Assembly: GCA_902511735.1 (NCBI GenBank) | Contig: CABXGK010000005.1 | Coordinates: forward strand, 1-35,576 | Direction: 5' to 3' | Source: an uncultured marine group I thaumarchaeote | GTDB taxonomy: Archaea > Thermoproteota > Nitrososphaeria > Nitrososphaerales > Nitrosopumilaceae | Length of the DNA: 35,576 bases | In this document: positions 18,529 through 26,351 of the stretch, one piece after another | Layout of the letters: every line of letters begins with the position of its first letter | Numbering within the stretch: the stretch's first letter is position 1 | The notes under the pieces: model-generated | Told to the model about the DNA's origin: nothing | Seen by the model: only the letters and a program-made list of their open reading frames with translations | Database searches by the model: none | Made by a program: the position numbers and the translations under genes

Positions 18529-19395
18529 TCAATTAAATTCGTCCCAACCAAACTTATTATCAATTAATTTTTGAAATTTTTTATTATACAATTTATAAAA
18601 ATCAATTAAAATCTTTCTTGTTTCTTTTTTCATAGGCGGATATTTTCCAACATTTTGTTTTTCAAAATTTTTTATCGTAAATTTAGGTAAATCAAGAAAT
18701 TCAAATATGTCATTGAATATTCTAATAGGGTCTTTTTCTAAATCTTCTGTTTTGATAAATAATAGTTGATCTTTTTGGAATAATTCGGACCAAATTTTTA
18801 ACTGTTCGAAGTAAATTCCCCTTGCTAAAAATGAGTTTTCTAATAATTCTAGTGGAAATTCTTTCGATTTTTTTATTTTAGTTTCATGTATTTTTATTTC
18901 TTTTTCAATTGCTTCTTCAAATGATATTTTTTTTGATAATCTAGTGTCACCATTGAAATATGAATATGCTACATCTGCAGGATTTCTACAAATTATTATT
19001 AATTTAATTTTAGGTAGTGTTTTAAGAATTTGTTTAGCACATAATGGACTTGTGATATACCAAGCTGTAACATCATAAGTTAAAAATTTACCATATTTTT
19101 TCAAAATTTCATTTTTTGTTTTACGAGTAGGAAAAAATGATTTATAAAAATTCAAACCTAAATGAAAATTGTCATCAAAAAATCCTAAATGATCATGTGA
19201 TGATTTTATAATACATGGATGTTCTCCTAAGTAATGATAGAGTGTGCTAGTTCCAGCTTTACCAAATCCTATGACCATAAAATCTGGCAGTACTCTGAAA
19301 GATGCTGTAATTCCATACACATGTCTTTGTAAAAAATTATATCTTATTTTTTGGTAAATGTTTACCAGGAATTTTCTAACAATTTCAAACGTCAT
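18529..19395 (-). CDS. PAPS-dependent sulfotransferase (first of two)
   Basis: 288 aa. The 5'-phosphosulfate-binding loop is GFGKAGTSTL (43-52), preceded by LPDFMVI. The 3'-phosphate motif is CRNPADVAYSYF with R137 and S145. The FDDNFHLG and KFLTYDVT blocks are shared with the second sulfotransferase at 22680. It transfers sulfate from PAPS to a hydroxyl or amine, here probably of a glycan; no signal peptide is seen, so it acts in the cytoplasm. Its ATG lies inside the last codons of the membrane-protein gene (11-nt overlap), so the two are cotranscribed. It converges with the APS kinase gene with 10 nt between the ends. Confidence 0.88.
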   Translation of the reverse strand: MTFEIVRKFLVNIYQKIRYNFLQRHVYGITASFRVLPDFMVIGFGKAGTSTLYHYLGEHPCIIKSSHDHLGFFDDNFHLGLNFYKSFFPTRKTKNEILKKYGKFLTYDVTAWYITSPLCAKQILKTLPKIKLIIICRNPADVAYSYFNGDTRLSKKISFEEAIEKEIKIHETKIKKSKEFPLELLENSFLARGIYFEQLKIWSELFQKDQLLFIKTEDLEKDPIRIFNDIFEFLDLPKFTIKNFEKQNVGKYPPMKKETRKILIDFYKLYNKKFQKLIDNKFGWDEFN

Positions 19396-19948
19396 CGTTT
19401 TCTTTTAGAAGTTTTGTTAGACGTGACCAGTCATCATTTTTATTGTTGCCAATTCTATATTCAAATTTTCTTTTACTAACAATTTCTAAATATTCTTTAT
19501 GAAATGTTTCAAATTCTTCTAATTCTTTTTGAGAGATTTTTTCATTTTTCGAAATATTGATCAATCTTTCCATTATTCTTAGATTTAGTCTTATCATTAA
19601 TTCTGTATTAACTAATTGTCTTATCATATAGGGATTAGTTTCAGCAAGGATGTCAACTTCTGCCTTTCTTGCTTTTGTTCTTTTGTAATGTGTATATCCT
19701 ATTCCAACTAAAAGAGGAATTCCAATACTAACAATAATAATTATATAAATTTCAAACGATGGAAAAACTACTTTCAAGGAAGGATAATTTTCAATCGCTA
19801 AAAAATATGTTACAGTTAGTGTATTTATTGCAGCAAATATGAACGCAAAATAAGTCCCCCAGCCCATTCTAAAATAATACCATGCACGAAATCCAATGGA
19901 ACCTACAGTGGTTTCAAAGTGTGAAGCGTCACGAGATGTTTTTGCCAT
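19385..19948 (-). CDS. Small membrane protein with two TM segments and a cytoplasmic helical tail
   Basis: 187 aa, family not recognised. Hydrophobic stretches at about 30-52 and 66-87 should span the membrane. The remaining half is charged and helical (ELMIRLNLRIMERLI, then a glutamate-rich EISQKELEEFETFHKEYLE-type segment) and could form a coiled coil. It overlaps and precedes the sulfotransferase, so it may anchor that enzyme or simply share its transcript. The start ATG 19948 has a TATA-like element 28 nt upstream that it may share with the divergent phosphodiesterase gene. Confidence 0.7.
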   Translation of the reverse strand: MAKTSRDASHFETTVGSIGFRAWYYFRMGWGTYFAFIFAAINTLTVTYFLAIENYPSLKVVFPSFEIYIIIIVSIGIPLLVGIGYTHYKRTKARKAEVDILAETNPYMIRQLVNTELMIRLNLRIMERLINISKNEKISQKELEEFETFHKEYLEIVSKRKFEYRIGNNKNDDWSRLTKLLKENDDV

Positions 19949-19971
19949 AATTGAATATTTTTTGTGATATC

Positions 19972-19981
19972 ATTTTATATT
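19972..19981. promoter_or_regulatory. Shared TATA-like element between divergent leaderless genes
   Basis: ATTTTATATT lies near the middle of the 51-nt spacer between the starts 19948 (minus) and 20000 (plus). Its centre is about 28 nt from one start and 24 nt from the other, so one A/T element could serve both directions. Confidence 0.4.
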
Positions 19982-19999
19982 GATTGCTATTAAACAATT

Positions 20000-20551
20000 A
20001 TGATATTTATGAAAATAGGTATTATTTCCGATAGTCATGATGATATTACAAATGTCAATAGAGCAATAGACATTTTTATTGAAAAAAAGATTAGATTTGT
20101 TATTCATGCAGGTGATATTATTTCACCTCCAGTAATTACAGAATTTAAAAGATTAACTGATGAGGGTGTTGATCTTTTTGGAATTTACGGAAATAATGAT
20201 GGTGAGAAAAAAGGATTAAAATCGGCATTTAATTCTGTAAAAGGAAATTTGTTAGGAGATGAAGGAAAATTTGAAATTGATGGACTAAAATTTTGTGTTT
20301 TACATGGTCAAGATCTTCGAAAGAAAGAAAAATTCATTCAATCACAAAAGTTTGACGTAGTTATTTATGGTCATAGTCATACAAAACATTCAGAAATTTC
20401 TCATGGAGATAAACGTGATACAATAATTATAAATCCAGGTTCTAGTCATAGTCCTGCAAAAATGAGATGTCAAGAAAGACCGTATTTTGGTGATCCATCA
20501 ATTGCTATTTTTGATTCGGTAACAAAAGAAATAGAATTCATTGATTTGTAG
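20000..20551 (+). CDS. Calcineurin-like metallophosphoesterase (YfcE/MJ0936 family)
   Basis: 183 aa. Metal-binding motifs occur in order: ISDSHDD (D and H ligands), HAGDII, GNND, LHGQD and GHSHTKH. This is the compact YfcE/MJ0936 phosphodiesterase type, a cytoplasmic enzyme that cleaves phosphodiesters with Mn2+ or Ni2+ in characterised members; the natural substrate is unknown. The start may be ATG 20000 or ATG 20009, since MKIGIISDSHD is the canonical beginning. It is probably a conserved housekeeping gene rather than part of glycan synthesis. Confidence 0.9.
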   Translation: MIFMKIGIISDSHDDITNVNRAIDIFIEKKIRFVIHAGDIISPPVITEFKRLTDEGVDLFGIYGNNDGEKKGLKSAFNSVKGNLLGDEGKFEIDGLKFCVLHGQDLRKKEKFIQSQKFDVVIYGHSHTKHSEISHGDKRDTIIINPGSSHSPAKMRCQERPYFGDPSIAIFDSVTKEIEFIDL

Positions 20552-20570
20552 AAGAAATCAGTGAAAAGCT

Positions 20571-20580
20571 TATTATATTT
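20571..20580 (+). promoter_or_regulatory. TATA-like box deciding a TTG start
   Basis: TATTATATTT is centred 26 nt upstream of the TTG at 20601. An in-frame stop (TGA 20592-20594) rules out any longer frame, so the box and the stop together fix the start at this TTG. Confidence 0.5.
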
Positions 20581-20600
20581 TTTTAAAATTTTGAATCATA

Positions 20601-21173
20601 TTGCTAATAATTTCTCAAAATGCCACAAATTATGATTTAAGTTTTCCAAATGATGTAGTGCTGAGAATAAATTTGGCATGGTGTAATAGTTTGGATGAAT
20701 TAGAAAATAATTTAAAAAAACATTTGAACCAAGAAATCTTTATTGACTTACCAACTGGTAGACTCAAACCTCCAAATAATAGATATTCTTTAAAAGATCT
20801 TAAACCGATTTTAAATACTTACAAAAATATAAAATATTTTGCAATTTCAAATGTTGAAAATGGGATTGATTTAGATGAGTTTTTAGATATAATTCCTAAA
20901 ACTATTACAATAATTCCAAAAATTGAAAGTCCAAAAGGAGTGATTAATATTAAAAAAATTATTGAAAAATTGAATTATGATGAAAAATATGTTATGTTAG
21001 ATCATGATGATCTTTTTTCGGCTATAAAAAGAAATGATGAGAGTCCGTCAATGTTTCAAACTTATGTTAAACAATTAATCACTTCATGTAAGGATAATGA
21101 TGTTGGACTACTTAGAACTGTTGGGGTAGTATTTAGTGATGATGAAAAACGTGAAACACAATACATAAAATAA
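20601..21173 (+). CDS. Short pyruvate-kinase-like TIM-barrel protein
   Basis: 190 aa from TTG 20601. Blocks line up in order with pyruvate kinase: VVLRINLAW with vRiNlSH, IFIDLPTGRLKPPN with DlxGPkiR, IIPKIESPKGVINI with the IaKIEnxeGv catalytic K and E region, and YVMLDHDDLFSAI with the vaRGDLg metal-binding block. Pyruvate kinase is about 470 aa; the B domain and the C-terminal allosteric domain are absent. It therefore belongs to the phosphoenolpyruvate/pyruvate-domain superfamily in the broad sense. A PEP- or pyruvate-using step such as aldol chemistry or pyruvylation for the glycan is possible but unproven. It converges with the SGNH hydrolase gene. Confidence 0.6.
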   Translation: MLIISQNATNYDLSFPNDVVLRINLAWCNSLDELENNLKKHLNQEIFIDLPTGRLKPPNNRYSLKDLKPILNTYKNIKYFAISNVENGIDLDEFLDIIPKTITIIPKIESPKGVINIKKIIEKLNYDEKYVMLDHDDLFSAIKRNDESPSMFQTYVKQLITSCKDNDVGLLRTVGVVFSDDEKRETQYIK

Positions 21174-21207
21174 TAATTTCTGTTTGTAATTAATTTTTAT
21201 AATAAAT

Positions 21208-22327
21208 TTATCTATTTAATCGACTTTCTAATATGGGTAAAATTCCTTCATAAATTTTATCTGCCATAATTTCATTTCCTTTATCTCCAACATGAATTAA
21301 ATCATAAAAAATTGTTTCAGAATTACTATCAAACGAATTTGTTAAATTCAATGTTTTAGTACATTTTTTTTCAATTTTTTTCAAGTGTTCAACTAGTAAT
21401 GGAAAATATTTTCCAACATCCGTTTTCATATTGCTTTTTTTTGCAATTTTTTCCCAGTCAGAAAATTTCTTTTCCCCTGTACCTAAATATGGTTGAACTG
21501 CAACAATGATGTCTTTTTCACTCATATCTTTTCTCTCACAAAAATTACTCCATCTCTCACTCCATATTGCAACTTTTCTTTCTATTTTATCCTTGGAAAT
21601 ATACTCTAATTTTTTATTTTGATCATTAAAAATATTTTTTTGGATTACTCTATCTGAAAATTCTATCAAATGTGTTGTTTTATAATAATTTCTAAGATTT
21701 TTAGAAAATTTTTCAAATTCAGTAGGCCAAGATTCTTCCAAAATTTCTTCTTCATTAATTTTATTTAGTAAATCATTTCCACCATCATAAACAAATATCA
21801 TATCTGGTTCAAGTTCTAACAATCTGTCTGTTAAGAAACTTATTTCATCAAATGAATTTGATCCATTAATTCCTGCATTAATTATCTCTACTTTGTAATT
21901 TGGATTTTCACTTTCAATTTTTTTTTTCTAAAAAACCTGGAATTGTTGATGAATCTGATGTTGCATAAACACCATACATAGTAGAACCTCCTAACATAAC
22001 AATTCTATATACATCATATTCTTTTTCTATATTGAATTCTTCACCTCTCACACCAAAACTGTTAATATTTACAATCTCTGTTTTTTGATTCGGCTCTAAG
22101 TGTTTGTATGGTTTTTCAAAATCAATGATTGATTTATAATCAGAACATAGTGATTTAACAAAATTTTCTGAATAATTAAAATATAATCCACTTTCCCACA
22201 ATCCCACGATGCAAGAATCTTTCTCATTAAGAATAATATAAGAAAAAATTTCAACAGCGATTAATATGATTACTAGAAAAATTATACCTAAAGTAAATTG
22301 TTTTGAGTATGAAACCTGGACAGACAT
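21208..22327 (-). CDS. Membrane-anchored SGNH/GDSL hydrolase, frameshifted
   Basis: The frame breaks at the T10 run 21918-21927; removing one T joins the halves into 372 aa. A hydrophobic helix at about 12-33 (LGIIFLVIILIAVEIFSYII) anchors it, with the catalytic part probably outside. The SGNH blocks follow in order: MLGGSTMYG (block I, serine), NAGINGSNS (block II, glycine and asparagine), VYDGGNDL (block III, GxND) and YDLIHVGDKG (block V, DxxH). Likely activities are O-acetyl esterase or O-acetyltransferase on a surface polysaccharide. The gene lies alone on the minus strand with an A/T promoter region at 22356-22364. Confidence 0.78.
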
Positions 22328-22402
22328 TTTAATTCAATTTATTCCAATATGATTCTAAATTATATCTTTATGAAATAATAATTACTACTAATTTATTTTG
22401 AT

Positions 22403-22421
22403 CAAAAAATTGAATTTTTTG
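22403..22421. repeat. Inverted repeat in the AT-rich spacer
   Basis: CAAAAAATT and AATTTTTTG form perfect 9-bp arms around a single G. It lies in the 352-nt spacer 22328-22679 between the divergent SGNH hydrolase and sulfotransferase genes. A second, smaller palindrome TATTCAATGAATA is at 22548-22560. Function unknown; a regulator site or transcription stop are both possible. Confidence 0.4.
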
Positions 22422-22505
22422 TATTTATAACTTAGAAAATTTTTCAAATTTAACACATTATTCTATGGTAAATTTTTAATATATTCATATTTTTTTTATG
22501 TTTGT

Positions 22506-22643
22506 ATGAAATTTTTTAAAATTTTTAGAATACCTGTAATAATTAATTATTCAATGAATATTCATGAAAAATCTATCTTTGACATATCTCAACAAGAATG
22601 TAACATTATTCTTAAAACTGATATGAATTGTATTGTATTATAA
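22506..22643 (+). CDS. Possible small ORF (45 aa), unverified
   Basis: An ATG at 22506 opens a 45-codon frame ending at TAA 22643. The peptide starts MKFFKIFRIPVIINYSMN and contains two cysteines. A TATA-like TTTTTAATATATT (22473-22485) lies about 27 nt upstream, as at other leaderless genes here. It matches no family I recognise, and the DNA is so A/T rich that a chance frame is easy; a palindrome also lies inside it. Apart from this and two inverted repeats, I see nothing in 22328-22679. Confidence 0.2.
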   Translation: MKFFKIFRIPVIINYSMNIHEKSIFDISQQECNIILKTDMNCIVL

Positions 22644-22679
22644 TGAAAAAATCCCATTTTCAAATTGTGATAAAAAGAA

Positions 22680-23552
22680 ATGAAGTATAATACACAATCT
22701 AACGGAAATATCAGAAATATCTATCAAAAAATTTTTTATGGATTATACAAACGTAATATTTTCTATATCACTAGTAGATTTCGTGTATTGCCCGATTTTT
22801 TTGTCATTGGTGTAGTTAGAAGTGGAACAACATCCTTGTTTCATTATATGAGTCAACATCCTTGTATTGAAAGTTCTGCTTATGATGAAATAGGATATTT
22901 TGATGACAATTTTCATTTAGGGTTAAGTTGGTATAAATCATTATTCCCTACTAAATTTACAAAAAATAAAATTAAAAACAAACATGGTAAATTTTTAACA
23001 TATGATGTAACGCCATTCTACATTTATAATCCATTAGTGGCAAAAAGAATTTTAGAATCATTTCCAAACGCAAAAATTATTTCAAACTTACGTAATCCAA
23101 TTGATCGTGCATATTCAAATTACATAATAGCATTTCAAGAAGGAGATACCACTAAAACTTTTGAAGAAGTAATACACATTGCAATGGATGAACTTAAAAA
23201 AAACAAATCAAAATTAAATGACAATGCATATCTCGTAAATGTACATTATGAAAATATTCTGGCAAGAGGATTTTATGCAGATCAATTAAAAATATGGTAT
23301 GAATTTTTTCCAAAAGATCAACTTCTAATGGTTTCATCAGAAGATCTTGCAAATAACACAAATAATTCATTAAATAAAATTTTTAATTTTTTGGATCTTT
23401 CAGATTTCAAAATTAATGATACTACAAGAAAGAACAAACGTGAATATTCTCCGATGAAAAAGGATACAAGAAATTTATTAATAGAATTTTATAAACCTCA
23501 TAATGAAAAACTCTATAGATTAATTGGTAGAAATTTTGATTGGGATAAATAA
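22680..23552 (+). CDS. PAPS-dependent sulfotransferase (second of two)
   Basis: 290 aa. The 5'-phosphosulfate loop is GVVRSGTTSL (44-53), with arginine in the position that is often lysine. The 3'-phosphate motif is LRNPIDRAYSNY with R138 and S146. It is clearly a paralogue of the enzyme at 18529-19395 (shared FRVLPDF, FDDNFHLGL, KFLTYDVT, ILARGFYADQLKIW-type blocks). The two probably sulfate different positions or sugars. The formyltransferase gene begins 3 nt after its stop, so the two modifications may be coexpressed. Confidence 0.88.
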   Translation: MKYNTQSNGNIRNIYQKIFYGLYKRNIFYITSRFRVLPDFFVIGVVRSGTTSLFHYMSQHPCIESSAYDEIGYFDDNFHLGLSWYKSLFPTKFTKNKIKNKHGKFLTYDVTPFYIYNPLVAKRILESFPNAKIISNLRNPIDRAYSNYIIAFQEGDTTKTFEEVIHIAMDELKKNKSKLNDNAYLVNVHYENILARGFYADQLKIWYEFFPKDQLLMVSSEDLANNTNNSLNKIFNFLDLSDFKINDTTRKNKREYSPMKKDTRNLLIEFYKPHNEKLYRLIGRNFDWDK

Positions 23553-23555
23553 AAA

Positions 23556-24216
23556 ATGAAGAAAAAAGTAATTTTATTTGGTAGAGGCAATCTTGCTATT
23601 CGAATTGCTGATTGGTTTATGGATAATGCCGATTTTGAATTAGTTACTGTCGTACCTGTAATTCCTGAACCATTATGGATGGATTCATTAACTGAATGGT
23701 GCAAAAAAAATAAAATTTCATATATTCCTTCAGGAAATTATGCTGACATCGAGAATGTTTCTAGATCTGATTGGAAAATAGATTTAGTATTTTCTTGCTT
23801 TTATGATAAGATAGTAAAACAATGGTTCATTGAAAAATGTGAAAATATTTTGAATCTTCATCATGCACCACTTCCAAAATATAGAGGTATTTTACCAATC
23901 AATTGGGCTTTAAAAAAACAAAGAAAAAAAACATGGTGTTACAATTCATAAAATAACTCAAGGAATTGATGATGGTCCAATAATTTCACAAATAGATTAT
24001 TCAATTTATGAGGATATTGATGAAGTTGAAGATGTATACAAAAGAGCAACAGAATATGCATGGACTCTATTTCAACAAACAATTCCAATTCTTGATAAAA
24101 TTAATCCTATTCCACAAGATGATTCTCTATCATCTTATTACAGTAAAGAAGATAGAAAACGTCTTGGAGATAGATTAAGCTACAATAGAAAAATTAACAA
24201 AAATTTTTTAGAATAA
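23556..24216 (+). CDS. Sugar N-formyltransferase-like protein, frameshifted
   Basis: The frame breaks between the A7 and A8 runs at 23912-23930; removing one A gives a 219-aa protein with GVTIHKITQGIDDGPII after the junction. The formyltransferase signature is NLHHAPLPKYRG (Asn-x-His catalytic pair), and the later aspartate is in GIDDGP. The protein resembles methionyl-tRNA formyltransferase but is shorter, as are the sugar-nucleotide N-formyltransferases that use N10-formyltetrahydrofolate. Next to three sugar aminotransferases in the locus, formylation of an amino sugar is the likely role (inference). Its start lies 3 nt after the sulfotransferase stop. Confidence 0.78.
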
Positions 24217-24222
24217 GTTCAC

Positions 24223-24238
24223 ATTAAAATTTTTTAAT
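24223..24238. terminator. Possible bidirectional terminator between convergent genes
   Basis: ATTAAAA and TTTTAAT form a perfect 7-bp inverted repeat around TT, giving T6 on the plus strand just after the formyltransferase stop (24216) and spanning the stop of the converging SDR gene. Role inferred from position. Confidence 0.3.
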
Positions 24239-25262
24239 TGGGATTGTTTTCAAGTAATGCCTTTTCGTTTATAGAACCTTCAATTTTATGTGTTTTTAGA
24301 TACCATTCAATTGTTTTTTGTAATCCTTGTTCTAAGTCATATTTTGGTTCCCATCCAAGTAATTTTTTAGCTCTAGCATTATCCAATGATCTAGAAACTG
24401 CACCCGTTGGTTTTGATTCATCGAATTTGAGATTTTTTGGTTCCCAATTTAAAATCTTAAATATCATTTTAGCTACATCAACCATTTTGTAACGTCTTCC
24501 AGTTCCTAAATTTACAGGTGTCATATCTGAAATTTTTTCAGCACAAAGTATTGTTCCATCAACAATATCTTCGACATACGTAAAATCTCTTTCTTGTTGA
24601 CCGTTTCCCCAAATCTCATACGGATCCATTTTTTCAACTGCTTTGTAAATTAAAGCAATAATCGCATGAGTTTCATTTTCACGTGGACCGTAAGCAGTAA
24701 CAAATCTAACTGGACATCCTTTTAATCCAAACTGTTTTTGAAAAGAATTCATTTGAACTTCACTCATTAATTTTGCCCAGCCATATTCAATATCTGCACT
24801 GAGATAGCTTCCAAGATTACTTGTATCTGAATCACTTTCTTTTAATTTATAATCTGAACCAACATCTTTTTGTAGATCAGTAGGATAAACACATGCACTA
24901 CTAGAGAAAATAACTTTCCCAACATTTGTATCTGAACATGCTTCAAGAACATGATGGTCAACAGCAAAACTAGAACACACGTCAGCTGGATGTGTTGTAA
25001 TATATCCTCGTCCTCCATGATCAGCAGCCAAATGGAAAACCACTTCATTATCTTTAAAAATATTCCTTGCTTCAGCTTTTGAATTATATTCGAGATCTGT
25101 TTTGATGAATTTTATTTTATCTTGTGATTGTTTCAAATTATCCATTTTTCCTGTACTAAGATCATCAGCAATAGTTACTGAAGCTTCAAGAGAAACTAAT
25201 TTATCAACTAAATGACTTCCAATAAAACTGGCTCCACCAGTCACAAGTACATTTTTTTTCAT
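24234..25262 (-). CDS. Extended SDR epimerase, GDP-mannose 3,5-epimerase-like
   Basis: 342 aa. NAD motif GGASFIG (9-15), then HLAADHGGRGYI (77-88), SSSACVYP (120-127) and the catalytic YGWAK with Y160/K164. The AAD-GG-GYI segment and the cysteine C124 in SACVYP match GDP-mannose 3,5-epimerase, where that cysteine is an acid/base residue; ordinary GalE proteins lack it. The C-terminus has TGAVSRSLDNARAKKLLGWEP. The predicted reaction is epimerisation of GDP-mannose toward GDP-L-galactose or L-gulose; a related nucleotide sugar is possible. It is downstream of a DegT aminotransferase on the same strand, with a 78-nt gap that holds an A/T box. Confidence 0.75.
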   Translation of the reverse strand: MKKNVLVTGGASFIGSHLVDKLVSLEASVTIADDLSTGKMDNLKQSQDKIKFIKTDLEYNSKAEARNIFKDNEVVFHLAADHGGRGYITTHPADVCSSFAVDHHVLEACSDTNVGKVIFSSSACVYPTDLQKDVGSDYKLKESDSDTSNLGSYLSADIEYGWAKLMSEVQMNSFQKQFGLKGCPVRFVTAYGPRENETHAIIALIYKAVEKMDPYEIWGNGQQERDFTYVEDIVDGTILCAEKISDMTPVNLGTGRRYKMVDVAKMIFKILNWEPKNLKFDESKPTGAVSRSLDNARAKKLLGWEPKYDLEQGLQKTIEWYLKTHKIEGSINEKALLENNPN

Positions 25263-25340
25263 TCCAAAATTCTGAAACCAATATTATACCTCATCAATAT
25301 GAACAGAAAATTCTAATCTGTACAAAAATCTTTCCATGAA

Positions 25341-26348
25341 TTATTCATTTTTTAATAAAATCTTAATTTTATTTGTTATGTATAGCAATTCTTTATCAGA
25401 TAGATTTGTAGTTGAGGGTAACCATAATCCATGTTCATAAAGATAATTGCTGTTTTTAAAATTATTTTTTTTATTTTTATATAACGGTTGTTGATGTAAT
25501 GGTCTGTAAAACCTTCTTGCCTGTATTCCATGTTTACGAAGTTTTTGTATAAGAGTCTCAGGATTTTTTACAAGTATGTCGATATACCATTGAGGAGAAT
25601 CTTGAAAAAAATCCACTTCTTTTGTATTTTTTAATTCATCTTTTACAAGTTTATACATTTTATTAAGACGGGTTAATCTCTTGGGTAGTTTCTTTAATTG
25701 TGCTAATCCAAATGCAGCTTGAATTTCAGTAAATTTTGAATTAATTCCCCAAAATGCAAAATGATCACTCATTGGTTTTAAATTCTGTCTATCATTTCTA
25801 CCTAAATCTTTTAGTCTACTTAAAACATCAAATATTTTTTGATCATCACAACATATTGCACCTCCTTGTCCACTAGTTGTAATATGTTTAGTACTTGCAA
25901 ATGAATAACAACTAATTGAATTCTTTGTATGGTGGGAGATTGCTTGAGCACAATCTTCTAAAAGTTGAGTGGAACCTAACCTTCCATTAGAATGAACTAC
26001 AAATCGTGGTTTTTTATTAGATACAAATGAGCCATTTTCTGACACATCATGTAATACAGGAGAGATGCCTGCTTGAATACAAGCATTTCCAACAAATATT
26101 CCTGCATAATCAGGTATATTGATTTTTTTTGGATTATTTTTATCATATGTGGATTTTAGCGCAAGATAAAGTGCAGTTGTTCCGCTGGTACAAGTAATAC
26201 AATATTTGGCACCAACAAATTCAGCAAATTTTTTTTCAAATTCTCTTACTGTTTTATGCTCATTCAAATAATCACGTTCTAAAACTTTTGTTACAGCTTT
26301 TTTTTCTAATTCATCCCAATATGGAATAAACTGTGGAATGAATTTCAT
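25341..26348 (-). CDS. DegT/DnrJ/EryC1/StrS sugar aminotransferase (second of three)
   Basis: 335 aa. The PLP lysine is K154 in YSFASTKHIT, the pyridine-binding aspartate is D132 in EDCAQAI, and CTSGTTAL (53-60) is the phosphate-binding loop. It is more divergent from the other two DegT proteins than they are from each other: the middle region is shorter and it has ASTKH rather than YPTKN, which suggests a different keto-sugar substrate. Its ATG lies 3 nt after the stop of the SDR gene at 26352, so the two are probably translated together and may act in sequence on one nucleotide sugar. Confidence 0.9.
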   Translation of the reverse strand: MKFIPQFIPYWDELEKKAVTKVLERDYLNEHKTVREFEKKFAEFVGAKYCITCTSGTTALYLALKSTYDKNNPKKINIPDYAGIFVGNACIQAGISPVLHDVSENGSFVSNKKPRFVVHSNGRLGSTQLLEDCAQAISHHTKNSISCYSFASTKHITTSGQGGAICCDDQKIFDVLSRLKDLGRNDRQNLKPMSDHFAFWGINSKFTEIQAAFGLAQLKKLPKRLTRLNKMYKLVKDELKNTKEVDFFQDSPQWYIDILVKNPETLIQKLRKHGIQARRFYRPLHQQPLYKNKKNNFKNSNYLYEHGLWLPSTTNLSDKELLYITNKIKILLKNE

Positions 26349-26351
26349 GTT

